In this document: piece by piece, positions 33,387 through 41,309 of the stretch
How the letters are laid out: each line of letters opens with the position of its first letter
Numbering within the stretch: the first letter of the stretch is position 1
Assembly: GCA_947502595.1 (NCBI GenBank)
Contig: CANNAM010000004.1
Location: 62,001-126,000, forward strand
Direction: 5' to 3'
Source of the DNA: an uncultured Marinicella sp.
GTDB taxonomy: Bacteria; Pseudomonadota; Gammaproteobacteria; Xanthomonadales; Marinicellaceae
Length of the DNA stretch: 64,000 bases
Notes under the pieces: model-generated
Seen by the model: the letters and a program-made list of their open reading frames with translations, nothing else
What the model was told of the DNA's origin: nothing
Database searches by the model: none
Made by a program: the position numbers and the translations under genes

Positions 33387-33742
33387 CTGGGTCGAGTGCG
33401 GCTGATGCTTACCCCGACAGTTTGGGTGTTCTCTACGGCTTCAGGTTTAAACAAGGTAAGTTCAATGTGTTCACAATTGAATTGACGAAAAATCAGTTCG
33501 GTGATTTCTTCCGCTAAAGTTTCAATCAATTCATAACGGCTTGCGCCGACAAAGTCAGTCACCTGTCGACAGACCTCAAAATAATCCAAGGCATCTTTGA
33601 TGTCATCCGACAGGGCAGCTTGATGACAGTCATGACTTAAGTCCAAATCGATCAGCAGCGGTTGGGTTTGTTGTTTTTCCCAGTCATGTATGCCAATCAC
33701 TGCCGATACCAACAGTTGTCTGATCAATATTTTATCAGTCAT
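33383..33742 (-). CDS. folB: Dihydroneopterin aldolase
   Basis: 119 residues. Family motifs 'LIRQLLVSAVIGIHDWEKQQTQPLLIDLDL', 'DALDYFEVCRQVTDFV' and 'LIETLAEEITELIF', with catalytic Glu in the first and Lys in 'LTLFKPEAV'. It converts dihydroneopterin to hydroxymethyl-dihydropterin in folate synthesis. It ends 4 bases inside the convergent sulfatase gene and lies 20 bases downstream of the lipoprotein gene on the same strand. Confidence 0.93.
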   Translation of the reverse strand: MTDKILIRQLLVSAVIGIHDWEKQQTQPLLIDLDLSHDCHQAALSDDIKDALDYFEVCRQVTDFVGASRYELIETLAEEITELIFRQFNCEHIELTLFKPEAVENTQTVGVSISRTRPS

Positions 33743-33762
33743 TGAGTTTTCTGGCTGTGAAA

Positions 33763-34170
33763 TCAGCGGGTGAGCTTGGGTAAACCTGACAGTAACAACC
33801 AGACTTTTTTGTCGTCATCGTATTCCCACACCTGACGATCGATGATAACTTTTTCGCGTTTGGTGTGTAAGTTATACAGTTTCAGTTGAACATCTTGTTT
33901 GATTTGATTCTCTGTGTCACCAGGCAAAATGGGTGAGGCCACATAAGAGCTTACGCCAAATTGTTTGATGCGTTCAACATCCGTTGTAGAAGGTTTGTTG
34001 GTCGCTGTCATGTCCGGACTGAAAAAAGTCATGGCTGCATTGTAATCAGCCCAACGCATGACTTTGGCGTATTGGTACAAGGTGTGGTCAAGTGATTTTT
34101 TCTTGCTCATGCGTCCACCACAGGCAGACAACAGGGTGCAGATAATCAGGATACCAATAATTTTTTTCAT
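33763..34170 (-). CDS. Putative lipoprotein, unknown
   Basis: 135 residues. Signal peptide with lipobox 'LLSACGG' at ~14-19, so the mature protein should be membrane-anchored through Cys. The remainder ('YQYAKVMRWADYNAAMTFF...DRQVWEYDDDKKVWLLLSGLPKL') has the feel of an NTF2-like or DUF4878-type small domain, but I do not recognise it firmly. Located upstream of folB on the same strand, 20 bases apart. Confidence 0.7.
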   Translation of the reverse strand: MKKIIGILIICTLLSACGGRMSKKKSLDHTLYQYAKVMRWADYNAAMTFFSPDMTATNKPSTTDVERIKQFGVSSYVASPILPGDTENQIKQDVQLKLYNLHTKREKVIIDRQVWEYDDDKKVWLLLSGLPKLTR

Positions 34171-34300
34171 AGAACCAACCCATCAATATAAAAATGTAAT
34201 GGTAAGAGTATGACATATCAGGCATTAAAAAAAAATTAAAATCTAAAATGTGTCATAGAACAATCAAGTATTTGGAGTTAGTAATTGGATTGGTGGTTGA

Positions 34301-34759
34301 TTAATTGGCTGATTTTAGAACCACGTAGCTGGCATCCATTTGGCTGCATATTTGTTTGGCCTGATTCAAAACCTGGCAAGTTAGTTGCAAGCTGGTGTTG
34401 CGGTTTTGTTGATTCAGCTGGGTGCTGAAATCAGTCCAATTGATGCTGTTGTTTGTTTGTGCTGTGATGATCAGGTCATCTTTTTGGGCTCGCTGCCAAT
34501 GGGTGTTGGCTTGGTGGATCACCACGTCATTAGATAAGCCATTGGCTTCCAACTGATATTTAATCAAGCTCCAACCACAAATGGTCATTAAAGCGGCACT
34601 GCTGCCGCCGAACACAGTGGATTTGTCATTGATATTGGGGGCGATTGGCGCTGTCGCAGTCAGGCCGTTTGTAGTACAGTTAAGCAACTGTAACTGCATC
34701 TGCTTTACCAATGGGATGTGGTGGTATAAAAAGGCTTGAAAAGCCGTTAAGTCAGGCAT
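34301..34759 (-). CDS. YiiD C-terminal-type thioesterase (hotdog fold)
   Basis: 152 residues. 'HIPLVKQMQLQLLNCTTNGLTATAPIAPNINDKSTVFGGSSAALMTICGWSLI' is the pattern of the putative thioesterase domain that in E. coli YiiD (FabY) is fused to an acetyltransferase; here it stands alone. Conserved Asn-Asp-Lys and Gly-Gly-Ser in the hotdog core are visible. The substrate is probably an acyl-CoA or acyl-ACP (inference). It lies 45 bases after a small exported-protein gene. Confidence 0.82.
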   Translation of the reverse strand: MPDLTAFQAFLYHHIPLVKQMQLQLLNCTTNGLTATAPIAPNINDKSTVFGGSSAALMTICGWSLIKYQLEANGLSNDVVIHQANTHWQRAQKDDLIITAQTNNSINWTDFSTQLNQQNRNTSLQLTCQVLNQAKQICSQMDASYVVLKSAN

Positions 34760-34804
34760 TGTGGTGTGACCGAATGAATTACGAAGGTTTAACCAGCGTT
34801 GTTG

Positions 34805-35143
34805 TTATTTGGCTGGGTTTCTTAACTTTGAAGGCAACAGTATGTCAAACAGGCCGCCCAAAGGTGATGATTTTTTAGCCGATTCGGTGGCAGCTTCTTG
34901 CTCATTGTTTTGCGCGGTTTCTTGTGCTGCTTCTTGAGTTGAGTTCTTGTGGTGATTTCTTAGTCTAATTTGAGTTTCAGCGACAGTCAATTTGGCAGGT
35001 TTGTCATGTTCTTCCAAGACCATAGAGGCTTGCATTTTTGGTTTTAAAATATCTGTCTGGCACGAAACATCACCTGCTTTGGCTGCACCTATGCTAATAC
35101 AGCTTAATGTAGCTAAGAATAAAAGTATAAAACCGAATTTCAT
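34805..35143 (-). CDS. Small exported protein, unknown
   Basis: 112 residues with a signal peptide ('FILLFLATLSCISIGAAKA'), a short region with one Cys pair candidate ('VSCQTDI'), then a low-complexity Gln/Glu/Ala tract ('EAAQETAQNNEQEAATESAKK') and a hydrophobic Leu-rich ending ('LGGLFDILLPSKL'). I recognise no family. Divergent from the histidine kinase gene, 107 bases away. Confidence 0.6.
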   Translation of the reverse strand: MKFGFILLFLATLSCISIGAAKAGDVSCQTDILKPKMQASMVLEEHDKPAKLTVAETQIRLRNHHKNSTQEAAQETAQNNEQEAATESAKKSSPLGGLFDILLPSKLRNPAK

Positions 35144-35250
35144 GCTTATAATATTGAATTGATGACTAAACCACTGGGATTTTTCTATAAAATAGCCAAT
35201 AAATCAACTAAAACCACGGATATTTTTAAAATGAAGTACATTATGGGCAA

Positions 35251-36276
35251 ATGAGTAACGAATTACCAAATACTACCCAACCTTGGCTGGCTGACTTTTC
35301 TGACCCCATCCGTATTTTTACGGTCATTGTGGTGGCAGAAATGATGGTTGTTATTTATTCTTTGAGTTTTCTTAGTTTTGAATTTGCTTATTTTAACCAG
35401 TTGGCTGTTTTGAGTTTATTGACTCAATTAATCGCTGTCAGTGTGGTGGTGTTGCTGTCAGTATTGGGTCAATTTTTTAATCAGTTTAAAGTTGTTTTCG
35501 GTTTGGGTATGGTGTTGTTATTGACCTTGGTGTTGGCTGCCACTTATACCTTATTATTAAGTTGGATTGACCAAGCATTGATGTTTGACTTGATTGACAA
35601 CAGCTTGTTGACCACTTTAAAAATCAGTTTGGCCACTGGTATGACTTTGCTGGCTTTGATGCGCTATTTTTATGTGCAAGAGCAATGGACTGCACAAGTT
35701 GAAGCATTGGCGAAAGCCCAAATGAATGCCTTACAAGCCAGAATCAAACCCCATTTTCTTTACAATTCTTTGAATTCAATTGCTACTTTAATTGTCATTG
35801 ACCCACCGGCTGCTGAGAAAGCAGTACTGAATTTATCCAGTTTATTCCGCAAGGCTTTTTCCAGCCCTGGCCAAAGCATGACAACTCTGGCTAAAGAGCT
35901 GGAGTGGGTGAATGAATATTTGGCCATTGAAAAACTGCGATTGATGGAACGTTTGGATTATCAGCAGGATGTGGATGAGGACTTGTTGGTGCAAAAAGTA
36001 CCACTGTTGTCTATCCAACCATTGATCGAGAACGCAGTCATCCATGGCATTCAACATTTGACCGATGGAGGAGTGATTAATTTGTCAATAAAGGCAATCC
36101 ACGCTGGTTTCAGGGTGCAAGTGACCAACCCATTCAAAGCAGATCAAATCAAATCAGGTTCAAAAACTGGGTTAGATAACATCCGGCAAAGGTTGGTGCT
36201 GGTTTATGGTGATAAAGTGACCATGCAAATAGATCGAAATGATTTGTTTGTTGCCACTTGGGAAGTAAAGTACTGA
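35251..36276 (+). CDS. LytS/AlgZ-type sensor histidine kinase
   Basis: 341 residues. Four membrane helices in residues ~15-135, no large periplasmic sensor, then the His_kinase domain 'LQARIKPHFLYNSLNSIATLI' (phosphorylated His in the IKPHFLYN box) and an ATPase domain with N box 'LSIQPLIENAVIHGIQHL' and 'GSKTGLDNIRQRLVLVYG'. Partner of the LytTR regulator two bases downstream. Gene order kinase-regulator-hemC-hemD equals algZ-algR-hemC-hemD in pseudomonads. A seven-codon mini-ORF (ATG 35231 to TGA 35254) overlaps its start. Confidence 0.9.
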   Translation: MSNELPNTTQPWLADFSDPIRIFTVIVVAEMMVVIYSLSFLSFEFAYFNQLAVLSLLTQLIAVSVVVLLSVLGQFFNQFKVVFGLGMVLLLTLVLAATYTLLLSWIDQALMFDLIDNSLLTTLKISLATGMTLLALMRYFYVQEQWTAQVEALAKAQMNALQARIKPHFLYNSLNSIATLIVIDPPAAEKAVLNLSSLFRKAFSSPGQSMTTLAKELEWVNEYLAIEKLRLMERLDYQQDVDEDLLVQKVPLLSIQPLIENAVIHGIQHLTDGGVINLSIKAIHAGFRVQVTNPFKADQIKSGSKTGLDNIRQRLVLVYGDKVTMQIDRNDLFVATWEVKY

Positions 36277-36278
36277 AT

Positions 36279-36971
36279 ATGAATGATCCATGTATATTGA
36301 TTGTTGATGATGAGCCGCTGGCAAGAATGCGCTTGAAATCAATGCTTAAGCATTTGAATTTCGAACAAATTATAGAAGCAAAACATGGTGCGCAAGGCGT
36401 TGAGCTGGCTAGTTCACAGATGCCTGATTTGATTTTTATGGACATTGAAATGCCAGAACTTGATGGCATCAAAGCAGCAGCAGAAATCAAACTTCAGCAC
36501 CCAAGTATGCCGATTATATTCTCCACCGCGCATGATGAATTTGCTTTGCAGGCATTTGATTTATCGGCTGCTGATTATATTTTAAAACCTTTGTCTTTGG
36601 ATCGACTGAAACAAGCGATTGAAAAGGTTGGATTAAATTTTATCAATGATAAAATACAGGTCAAACGAGGCAATGATGTGATCAGGTTGGCGGTCAGCGA
36701 CATCATTTGTTTAATGGCTGAAGATAAGTATGTGATTGCGCATTTGCATCAGCAGACGTTTTTGTTGGATCAAAGCTTGGCAGAATTTGAAAATGAATTC
36801 AGTGGGTTTCTGCGTATTCATCGCAATGCATTGATCAACACCGCGCACTTGAAAGGCATACATCACTGTCCTGGCCAAGCACCTCAGGCACTGTTAAACA
36901 ACCTTACTTTACAACCCAACATCAGCAGAAGACAATTGCCGCTGGTTAAAAAATTATTGAAGGAACTATGA
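36279..36971 (+). CDS. LytTR-family response regulator (AlgR-like)
   Basis: 230 residues from ATG 36279; the track's TTG at 36258 lies inside the kinase gene. Receiver domain with acidic pocket 'LIVDDEPLARMRLKSML', phosphoacceptor Asp in 'DLIFMDIEMPELDG', Thr/Ser in 'IIFSTAHDEFALQAFDLSAADYILKPL'. C-terminal LytTR DNA-binding domain (~130-228) with 'VSDIICLMAEDKYVIAHL' and 'FLRIHRNALINTAHLKGI'. It probably controls genes elsewhere; in Pseudomonas the orthologous pair governs alginate and pili. Overlaps hemC by 4 bases (ATGA). Confidence 0.92.
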   Translation: MNDPCILIVDDEPLARMRLKSMLKHLNFEQIIEAKHGAQGVELASSQMPDLIFMDIEMPELDGIKAAAEIKLQHPSMPIIFSTAHDEFALQAFDLSAADYILKPLSLDRLKQAIEKVGLNFINDKIQVKRGNDVIRLAVSDIICLMAEDKYVIAHLHQQTFLLDQSLAEFENEFSGFLRIHRNALINTAHLKGIHHCPGQAPQALLNNLTLQPNISRRQLPLVKKLLKEL

Positions 36972-37882
36972 AAAAAACCATCACCATAGCAACAAGAGAA
37001 TCGGCCCTGGCCATGTGGCAAAGTGAGTATGTTGCGGCCTTGATAGAAGCCAAAACACCGTATAAAACCCAGTTGTTACCGATGACTACAGAAGGTGATC
37101 AAAGACTGGAAGTTGCGTTGAATAAAATTGGTGGTAAAGGCTTGTTTTTGAAAGAGTTGGAGCAAGCCATTTTAGCTGGTGAGGCAGACATTGCGGTGCA
37201 TTCCATGAAAGATGTGCCCGCAAATCTGCCGAGTGAATTTCAAATTTGTGCGGTGTTCCCAAGAGCCGATGAAAGCGATGCTTTTGTTTCAAACAAGCAT
37301 CAGCTGTTGGCTGAATTACCCCAAGGAGCGGTGGTTGGGACTTCAAGTCTAAGGCGCCAGGCGCAATTACTTGCACTGCGCCCCGATCTAGATATTCAGC
37401 CTTTGCGAGGCAATGTAAACAGTCGTTTAGCTAAGTTGGATGCAGGGCAATACGATGCCATAGTCTTGGCCTCAGCGGGTTTGAAACGTTTGGGTTTTGA
37501 TCAGCGTATCAAGAGCAGGTTGACGGCTCCCGAATGGTTGCCTGCCGTATCACAAGGTGCTATTGGCGTGGAGTGTTTGGCCGACAATGCCGAGTTGGCC
37601 GCGGTGCTGAGAGAATTGGCAGATCACAAAACTTGGCAATGTGTGCGCGCAGAGCGGGCATTGAATTTAAAACTAGAAGGTTCTTGTTCGGTGGCTGTGG
37701 GTGCTTTGGCCACATACCATTTGGATGACACCATTGCTTTACAAGCCGGTGTTTTCAGCCCCGATGGCAGTCAGGTTCTAACCGCCAGACAACAGGCTTA
37801 TGACCCTAAAATATTGGGTGAACATGTGGCCGATGAATTACTGCAGCAAGGTGCCAAAGAAATTTTGGCCTTAGGCGGTTGA
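36968..37882 (+). CDS. hemC: Hydroxymethylbilane synthase (porphobilinogen deaminase)
   Basis: 304 residues. 'IATRESALAMWQSEYV', 'GGKGLFLKELEQAIL', 'AVHSMKDVPANLP', 'GTSSLRRQAQLLALRPDL', 'RGNVNSRLAKLD' and the dipyrromethane-cofactor Cys in 'LEGSCSVAVGALA'. It joins four porphobilinogens into the linear tetrapyrrole for heme. Translationally coupled to the regulator gene upstream and 6 bases before hemD. Confidence 0.96.
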   Translation: MKKTITIATRESALAMWQSEYVAALIEAKTPYKTQLLPMTTEGDQRLEVALNKIGGKGLFLKELEQAILAGEADIAVHSMKDVPANLPSEFQICAVFPRADESDAFVSNKHQLLAELPQGAVVGTSSLRRQAQLLALRPDLDIQPLRGNVNSRLAKLDAGQYDAIVLASAGLKRLGFDQRIKSRLTAPEWLPAVSQGAIGVECLADNAELAAVLRELADHKTWQCVRAERALNLKLEGSCSVAVGALATYHLDDTIALQAGVFSPDGSQVLTARQQAYDPKILGEHVADELLQQGAKEILALGG

Positions 37883-37888
37883 TTTAAT

Positions 37889-38626
37889 ATGGCAACTGTT
37901 GTGATTACGCGCCCAGATACGGCCATTGCGGCGGCCACTGCGGTTTATAAAAAGGCCGGTTTTGATGTGTTTACAGCACCTTGCTTTGCCATTCAAACCA
38001 ACCCAACAGTACAGCCGCAGTGGTTAAAGACTGAAGCCGAAGTTTGGTTGGTGCTCAGTGTTTATGCCCTCAAACATGCATTGCTTATTGCGCCAGATTT
38101 AAAGCCAAATAAAAATACCCGAGTCATTGCAGTTGGGCCAGCAGTTGAACAGCTGTGGCGACAGTGTTTTGCTCATCCGGTTGAGTCACACCCAGGCATG
38201 AACTCTGAAGGGGTGATCGAGTTGTTGCAAAAATACCGACCTCGATCAGTCAAAATCATGACTGCCGATGGTGGTCGAAGAATGATTCAAGCCCATTGCA
38301 TGCAACAACAAATCAGTTACACTCAGATAAATACCTACCAACGGATTGCCTTGGACGTTGATGTTAAAGGCATCACTGATTTATTAGTTGATCAGAGCGC
38401 CATGCCGGTGGTGCTGACTGTGACCAGTGGTGGAATTTTGCAGCAGTTTAAGCGTCAGATGTCGGCTGAGCTTAAGGCGCAGTTAAGCCAATTGCAAGTA
38501 TTGGTTGCTGCACCAAGACTGGCAACAATGGCAATGAAATTAGGCTTTGAAAATGTCCATACCGCTGATGACCCAAGTGATCTGACCATGTGTGCAGCGG
38601 TCAAACAATTAACCCAAGTAAAATGA
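37889..38626 (+). CDS. hemD: Uroporphyrinogen-III synthase
   Basis: 245 residues, two-domain HemD fold with weak sequence conservation. 'VVITRPDTAIAAATAVYKKAGFDVFTAP' at the N-terminus, 'VWLVLSVYALKHAL', 'VIAVGPAVEQLW', 'SEGVIELLQ', 'VKIMTADGGRRMI' (usually GxGGR) and 'VLVAAPRLATMAMKLGFENVHTADDPSDLTM' (usually SxR/A). It cyclises and inverts ring D to give uroporphyrinogen III. Identity is secured by its position after hemC. No hemX/hemY-type gene follows, unlike E. coli. Confidence 0.92.
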   Translation: MATVVITRPDTAIAAATAVYKKAGFDVFTAPCFAIQTNPTVQPQWLKTEAEVWLVLSVYALKHALLIAPDLKPNKNTRVIAVGPAVEQLWRQCFAHPVESHPGMNSEGVIELLQKYRPRSVKIMTADGGRRMIQAHCMQQQISYTQINTYQRIALDVDVKGITDLLVDQSAMPVVLTVTSGGILQQFKRQMSAELKAQLSQLQVLVAAPRLATMAMKLGFENVHTADDPSDLTMCAAVKQLTQVK

Positions 38627-38680
38627 GCAATGCTTGGGCAGCTCTTGGGTCTACATTAAAGTCAGTTGTTGAGGTGGTTT

Positions 38681-39175
38681 ATGTCTAAACAAGCATTGAA
38701 TATAGCAGTTCTGGTGGTTAGTGACACCCGCACACTTGAAACTGACACATCAGGCGCGGCGCTTAAATCTGCGGTTGAAGCCGACGGGCATAGAGTGATT
38801 GAACGCATGGTGATTAAGGATGACCTGTTTCATATCAGGGCAGTGGTATCGCAATGGATACATCAAAGTGAAGTTCAAGTGGTGTTGATTACAGGTGGTA
38901 CTGGTTTTGCAGCGCGAGACATCACACCTGATGCAGTTGCACCCTTGTTGGAGCAAACAATTCCTGGTTTTGGTGAGCTGTTCAGACAGGTTTCTTATGC
39001 TGAAATTGGCTCATCTACGGTGCAATCCAGAGCGTTGGCAGGTTTGGCCAATAAAACCTTGGTTGCTGCCCTGCCAGGTTCGTCAGGTGCTTGTAAAACT
39101 GCTTGGACTAAAATTCTCAGTGAGCAATTGGACAGCACCCATAAACCGTGTAACTTTGTTAGTGTATTGCTTTAG
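38681..39175 (+). CDS. moaB: Molybdenum cofactor biosynthesis protein MoaB
   Basis: 164 residues from ATG 38681 (GAGG upstream); the track TTG at 38666 adds five residues. MoaB/Mog fold: 'NIAVLVVSDTRTLETDTSGAAL', 'VVLITGGTGFAARDITPDAV' (GGTG loop), 'PGFGELFRQVSYAEIGSS', 'ALPGSSGACKTAW'. MoaB-like proteins bind or adenylylate molybdopterin. No other moa genes or molybdoenzymes lie in the window. It is 54 bases after hemD and may be cotranscribed. Confidence 0.93.
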   Translation: MSKQALNIAVLVVSDTRTLETDTSGAALKSAVEADGHRVIERMVIKDDLFHIRAVVSQWIHQSEVQVVLITGGTGFAARDITPDAVAPLLEQTIPGFGELFRQVSYAEIGSSTVQSRALAGLANKTLVAALPGSSGACKTAWTKILSEQLDSTHKPCNFVSVLL

Positions 39176-39177
39176 TT

Positions 39178-39360
39178 TTAAGCTTCAAAAGCATTTTTGT
39201 AGACTAAGTCTGATTTAAAAATTGTCACATCGTTAACCATGGCAAAATAATAATCAACATCAAACCGCCATTCTGATTGTCCAGTCAATGCTTCAGCATC
39301 CCATATGTTCTGTGCCTGGCTGCTGCTTATAAAGCTTAAAGATGTCATCAATACAAGCAA
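39178..39360 (-). CDS. Possible small exported protein downstream of the ion channel
   Basis: 60 codons from TTG 39360 (or 56 from ATG at 39348), immediately after the channel gene on the same strand (8 bases). The N-terminus 'LMTSLSFISSSQAQ' is signal-peptide-like though short; the rest has 'WRFDVDYYFAMVNDV'. I know no family. It could be a real small secreted protein, the remnant of a longer gene, or chance. It is convergent with moaB, 2 bases apart, and no ribosome site is evident. Confidence 0.3.
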   Translation of the reverse strand: MLVLMTSLSFISSSQAQNIWDAEALTGQSEWRFDVDYYFAMVNDVTIFKSDLVYKNAFEA

Positions 39361-39368
39361 TGGTTATT

Positions 39369-40175
39369 TCACTGGTTTTTTTTCGATTGTTGGGTAATCA
39401 TTGATTTTATGGCAGCCAGCTCGTTTTGTATTTCGTCCAGTTGGCTGAGGTTGTCTGCACTGTTCTCTAACCAAGTTTGTCGCTCATGGGCGGCATTTTC
39501 TTTTTCCAATACACCCACTACAATCCCAATAATCATATTTAAAAAGGCAAATGCAGTGAAAAATATAAAGGATAAATAAAATGACCAACTCAGGGGGTAT
39601 GTGCCCATGGTTTCATACATCACATCAGTCCAATCTTCGAATGTCATGATTCTGAACAAAGTCAACATACTGGTGGCAATATCACCCCATAAGACCGGGT
39701 TGATGGTGTTGAAGAAAAAGCTACCAACAGCGCCATAAATATAAAATATGATGAACATCAGAAGCATCACATATGACAGTTGTGGCATGGCTTTGAGCAG
39801 TGAATTAATTAAAATTCTGAGTTCAGGCACAATTGAGACCATGCGCAGTACCCTGAAAACCCTGACCAACCGGCCTATCAGGGCCATTTCGGAGTCTTCA
39901 ATTGGAATCAGGCTAACCACCACAATGAGTGTGTCAAAAATATTCCATCCACTTTTAAAGAAATTGCTTTTGTTATCTGAGGCTATGAAACGGATTGAAA
40001 TTTCCAGCAGAAAAAACCATGTGATCAACACATCAGCATAACTGAGCAAGGTAATGATGGTTGGTGGTAAATGGTAGGTTTTGGCTCCAATCAACAGTGC
40101 TGATAAAATAATGACAAAAACCACTGACCACTCGAAAATTTTATTGTCGTGAACTTTCTTTAGCGTTAACTTCAT
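39369..40175 (-). CDS. Bacterial voltage-gated cation channel (NaChBac/Nav family), Ca2+-type filter
   Basis: 268 residues, one six-helix subunit that would act as a homotetramer in the inner membrane. S1-S3 at ~15-95, S4 voltage sensor 'LIGRLVRVFRVLRMVSI' with Arg every third residue, S5 'SYVMLLMFIIFYIYGAVGSFFF', pore helix and filter 'LFRIMTFEDWTDVMYE', S6 'FFTAFAFLNMIIGIVVGVLE', then a cytoplasmic neck and a C-terminal coiled coil ('LSQLDEIQNELAAIKSMI'). NavAb has TLESWSM in the filter; here it is TFEDWTD. Aspartates at the second and last of these positions are those introduced in the Ca2+-selective CavAb mutant (TLDDWSD), so Ca2+ permeation is likely (inference). A possible small gene follows. 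Confidence 0.9.
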   Translation of the reverse strand: MKLTLKKVHDNKIFEWSVVFVIILSALLIGAKTYHLPPTIITLLSYADVLITWFFLLEISIRFIASDNKSNFFKSGWNIFDTLIVVVSLIPIEDSEMALIGRLVRVFRVLRMVSIVPELRILINSLLKAMPQLSYVMLLMFIIFYIYGAVGSFFFNTINPVLWGDIATSMLTLFRIMTFEDWTDVMYETMGTYPLSWSFYLSFIFFTAFAFLNMIIGIVVGVLEKENAAHERQTWLENSADNLSQLDEIQNELAAIKSMITQQSKKNQ

Positions 40176-40254
40176 TAGGGTAAAGCTGATTTAAAAGTAT
40201 ACCTGTATTGGGGTGATATTCGTCGTTACAAGCATTAAAACCAGCTCAAAGCAG

Positions 40255-40283
40255 AAAAAAGCCAGTTAGATGAACTGACTTTT
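40255..40283 (-). terminator. Intrinsic terminator of the MBL-hydrolase gene
   Basis: On the minus strand AAAAGTCAGTT, loop CATCT, AACTGGCTTTTTT: a stem of about 11 bp with one mismatch, followed by a T-run. It lies 20 bases beyond the stop of the MBL gene at 40304 and before the promoter region of the channel gene. Confidence 0.75.
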
Positions 40284-40303
40284 GGAGTTATTTTTTTCAG
40301 TTA

Positions 40304-41242
40304 TCAGTGCGTGTGATTGTGACCCTGGTGGCTCTGTGCATGGGATAAATCTTGGTACAATTGGGTGGTCATTTTTTCAGTGGTGATAAAGCCCCAGTTC
40401 CAATCATCGTGGTATTTTTGTAGTGGGTTAGCGGCCAATACCTGTTCTAAAGTATGGCCTTCTTTGAGGTGTTTGTTGACCAGGTCTTTGGCATCAATCA
40501 GCATATCCAAAGCCGCTTGTAATTGCTTTTTATTGGCCAATGGCCCATGACCGGGAATGATGGTGGTCTGTGCATTGGATAAACTGATGATTTTCATCTG
40601 TGCATTGATGTAACCATCCACTGAACCACCGGAACCCAAGTCAATATAAGGGAACAGGCCATTGAAAAAAGTATCGCCGGCATGGATCACGTTGGCAGGT
40701 TTAATGTGGATGATGGCATCACCATCGGTATGGGCCTTGGGGGCATGAATGGCGGTGGCAGTTTGGCCGTTGAAATGGAAGCTCATTTGATTGGAAAAAG
40801 TCAGCACCGGCAACGCTGCTTTGGCTGCTGGAACCATGCCATCTTGGCCTTGTACACCTTTGGTTAACAGGTGTTTTCTGAGGTTGTCGTGGGCCACTAT
40901 GTGTGCACCCGACTCGCCCATGGATTGGTTGTTGCCGGTGTGGTCGCCATGCACATGGGTGTTGATCAGAAAATCTATGGGCTGATCAGTGAGGTCTTTG
41001 ATGGCATCGGTCATGGCAGCCAAAAATGGTGGCATAGAATCATCAATAAGCACCACGCCATCTTCACCAACTAACAGGCCTAAATTACCACCTGTAAAGC
41101 CACCTTGTCCAGATAACATATAAATGCCAGAACCTACATCGGTGCTGGTGAAGCTGATTTTGGCTTCTTCTTTGGCTGCACCAAGGTTGCTGAACAACAA
41201 GGTGGTCAACAGTACGCTGAATGTGTTGGATTTAAATTTCAT
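40304..41242 (-). CDS. Periplasmic metallo-beta-lactamase-fold hydrolase
   Basis: 312 residues with signal peptide 'VLLTTLLFSNLGAA'. Zinc motif 'INTHVHGDHTGNN' (HxHxDH), further ligands in 'HAPKAHTDGDAIIH', 'VIHAGDTFFNG' and 'IIPGHGP'. It resembles the class-B-like/SoxH group of secreted MBL enzymes rather than cytosolic glyoxalase II; substrate unknown, lactamase activity not implied. The His-rich C-terminus ('HAQSHQGHNHTH') may bind metal. Divergent from the GNAT gene; own terminator downstream. Confidence 0.88.
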   Translation of the reverse strand: MKFKSNTFSVLLTTLLFSNLGAAKEEAKISFTSTDVGSGIYMLSGQGGFTGGNLGLLVGEDGVVLIDDSMPPFLAAMTDAIKDLTDQPIDFLINTHVHGDHTGNNQSMGESGAHIVAHDNLRKHLLTKGVQGQDGMVPAAKAALPVLTFSNQMSFHFNGQTATAIHAPKAHTDGDAIIHIKPANVIHAGDTFFNGLFPYIDLGSGGSVDGYINAQMKIISLSNAQTTIIPGHGPLANKKQLQAALDMLIDAKDLVNKHLKEGHTLEQVLAANPLQKYHDDWNWGFITTEKMTTQLYQDLSHAQSHQGHNHTH

Positions 41243-41309
41243 CAGTGATTCCTCTTAAATATGAATTGATTTATAATTATCTTATGCCTTAAAACAGCGA
41301 AGTTCAATC

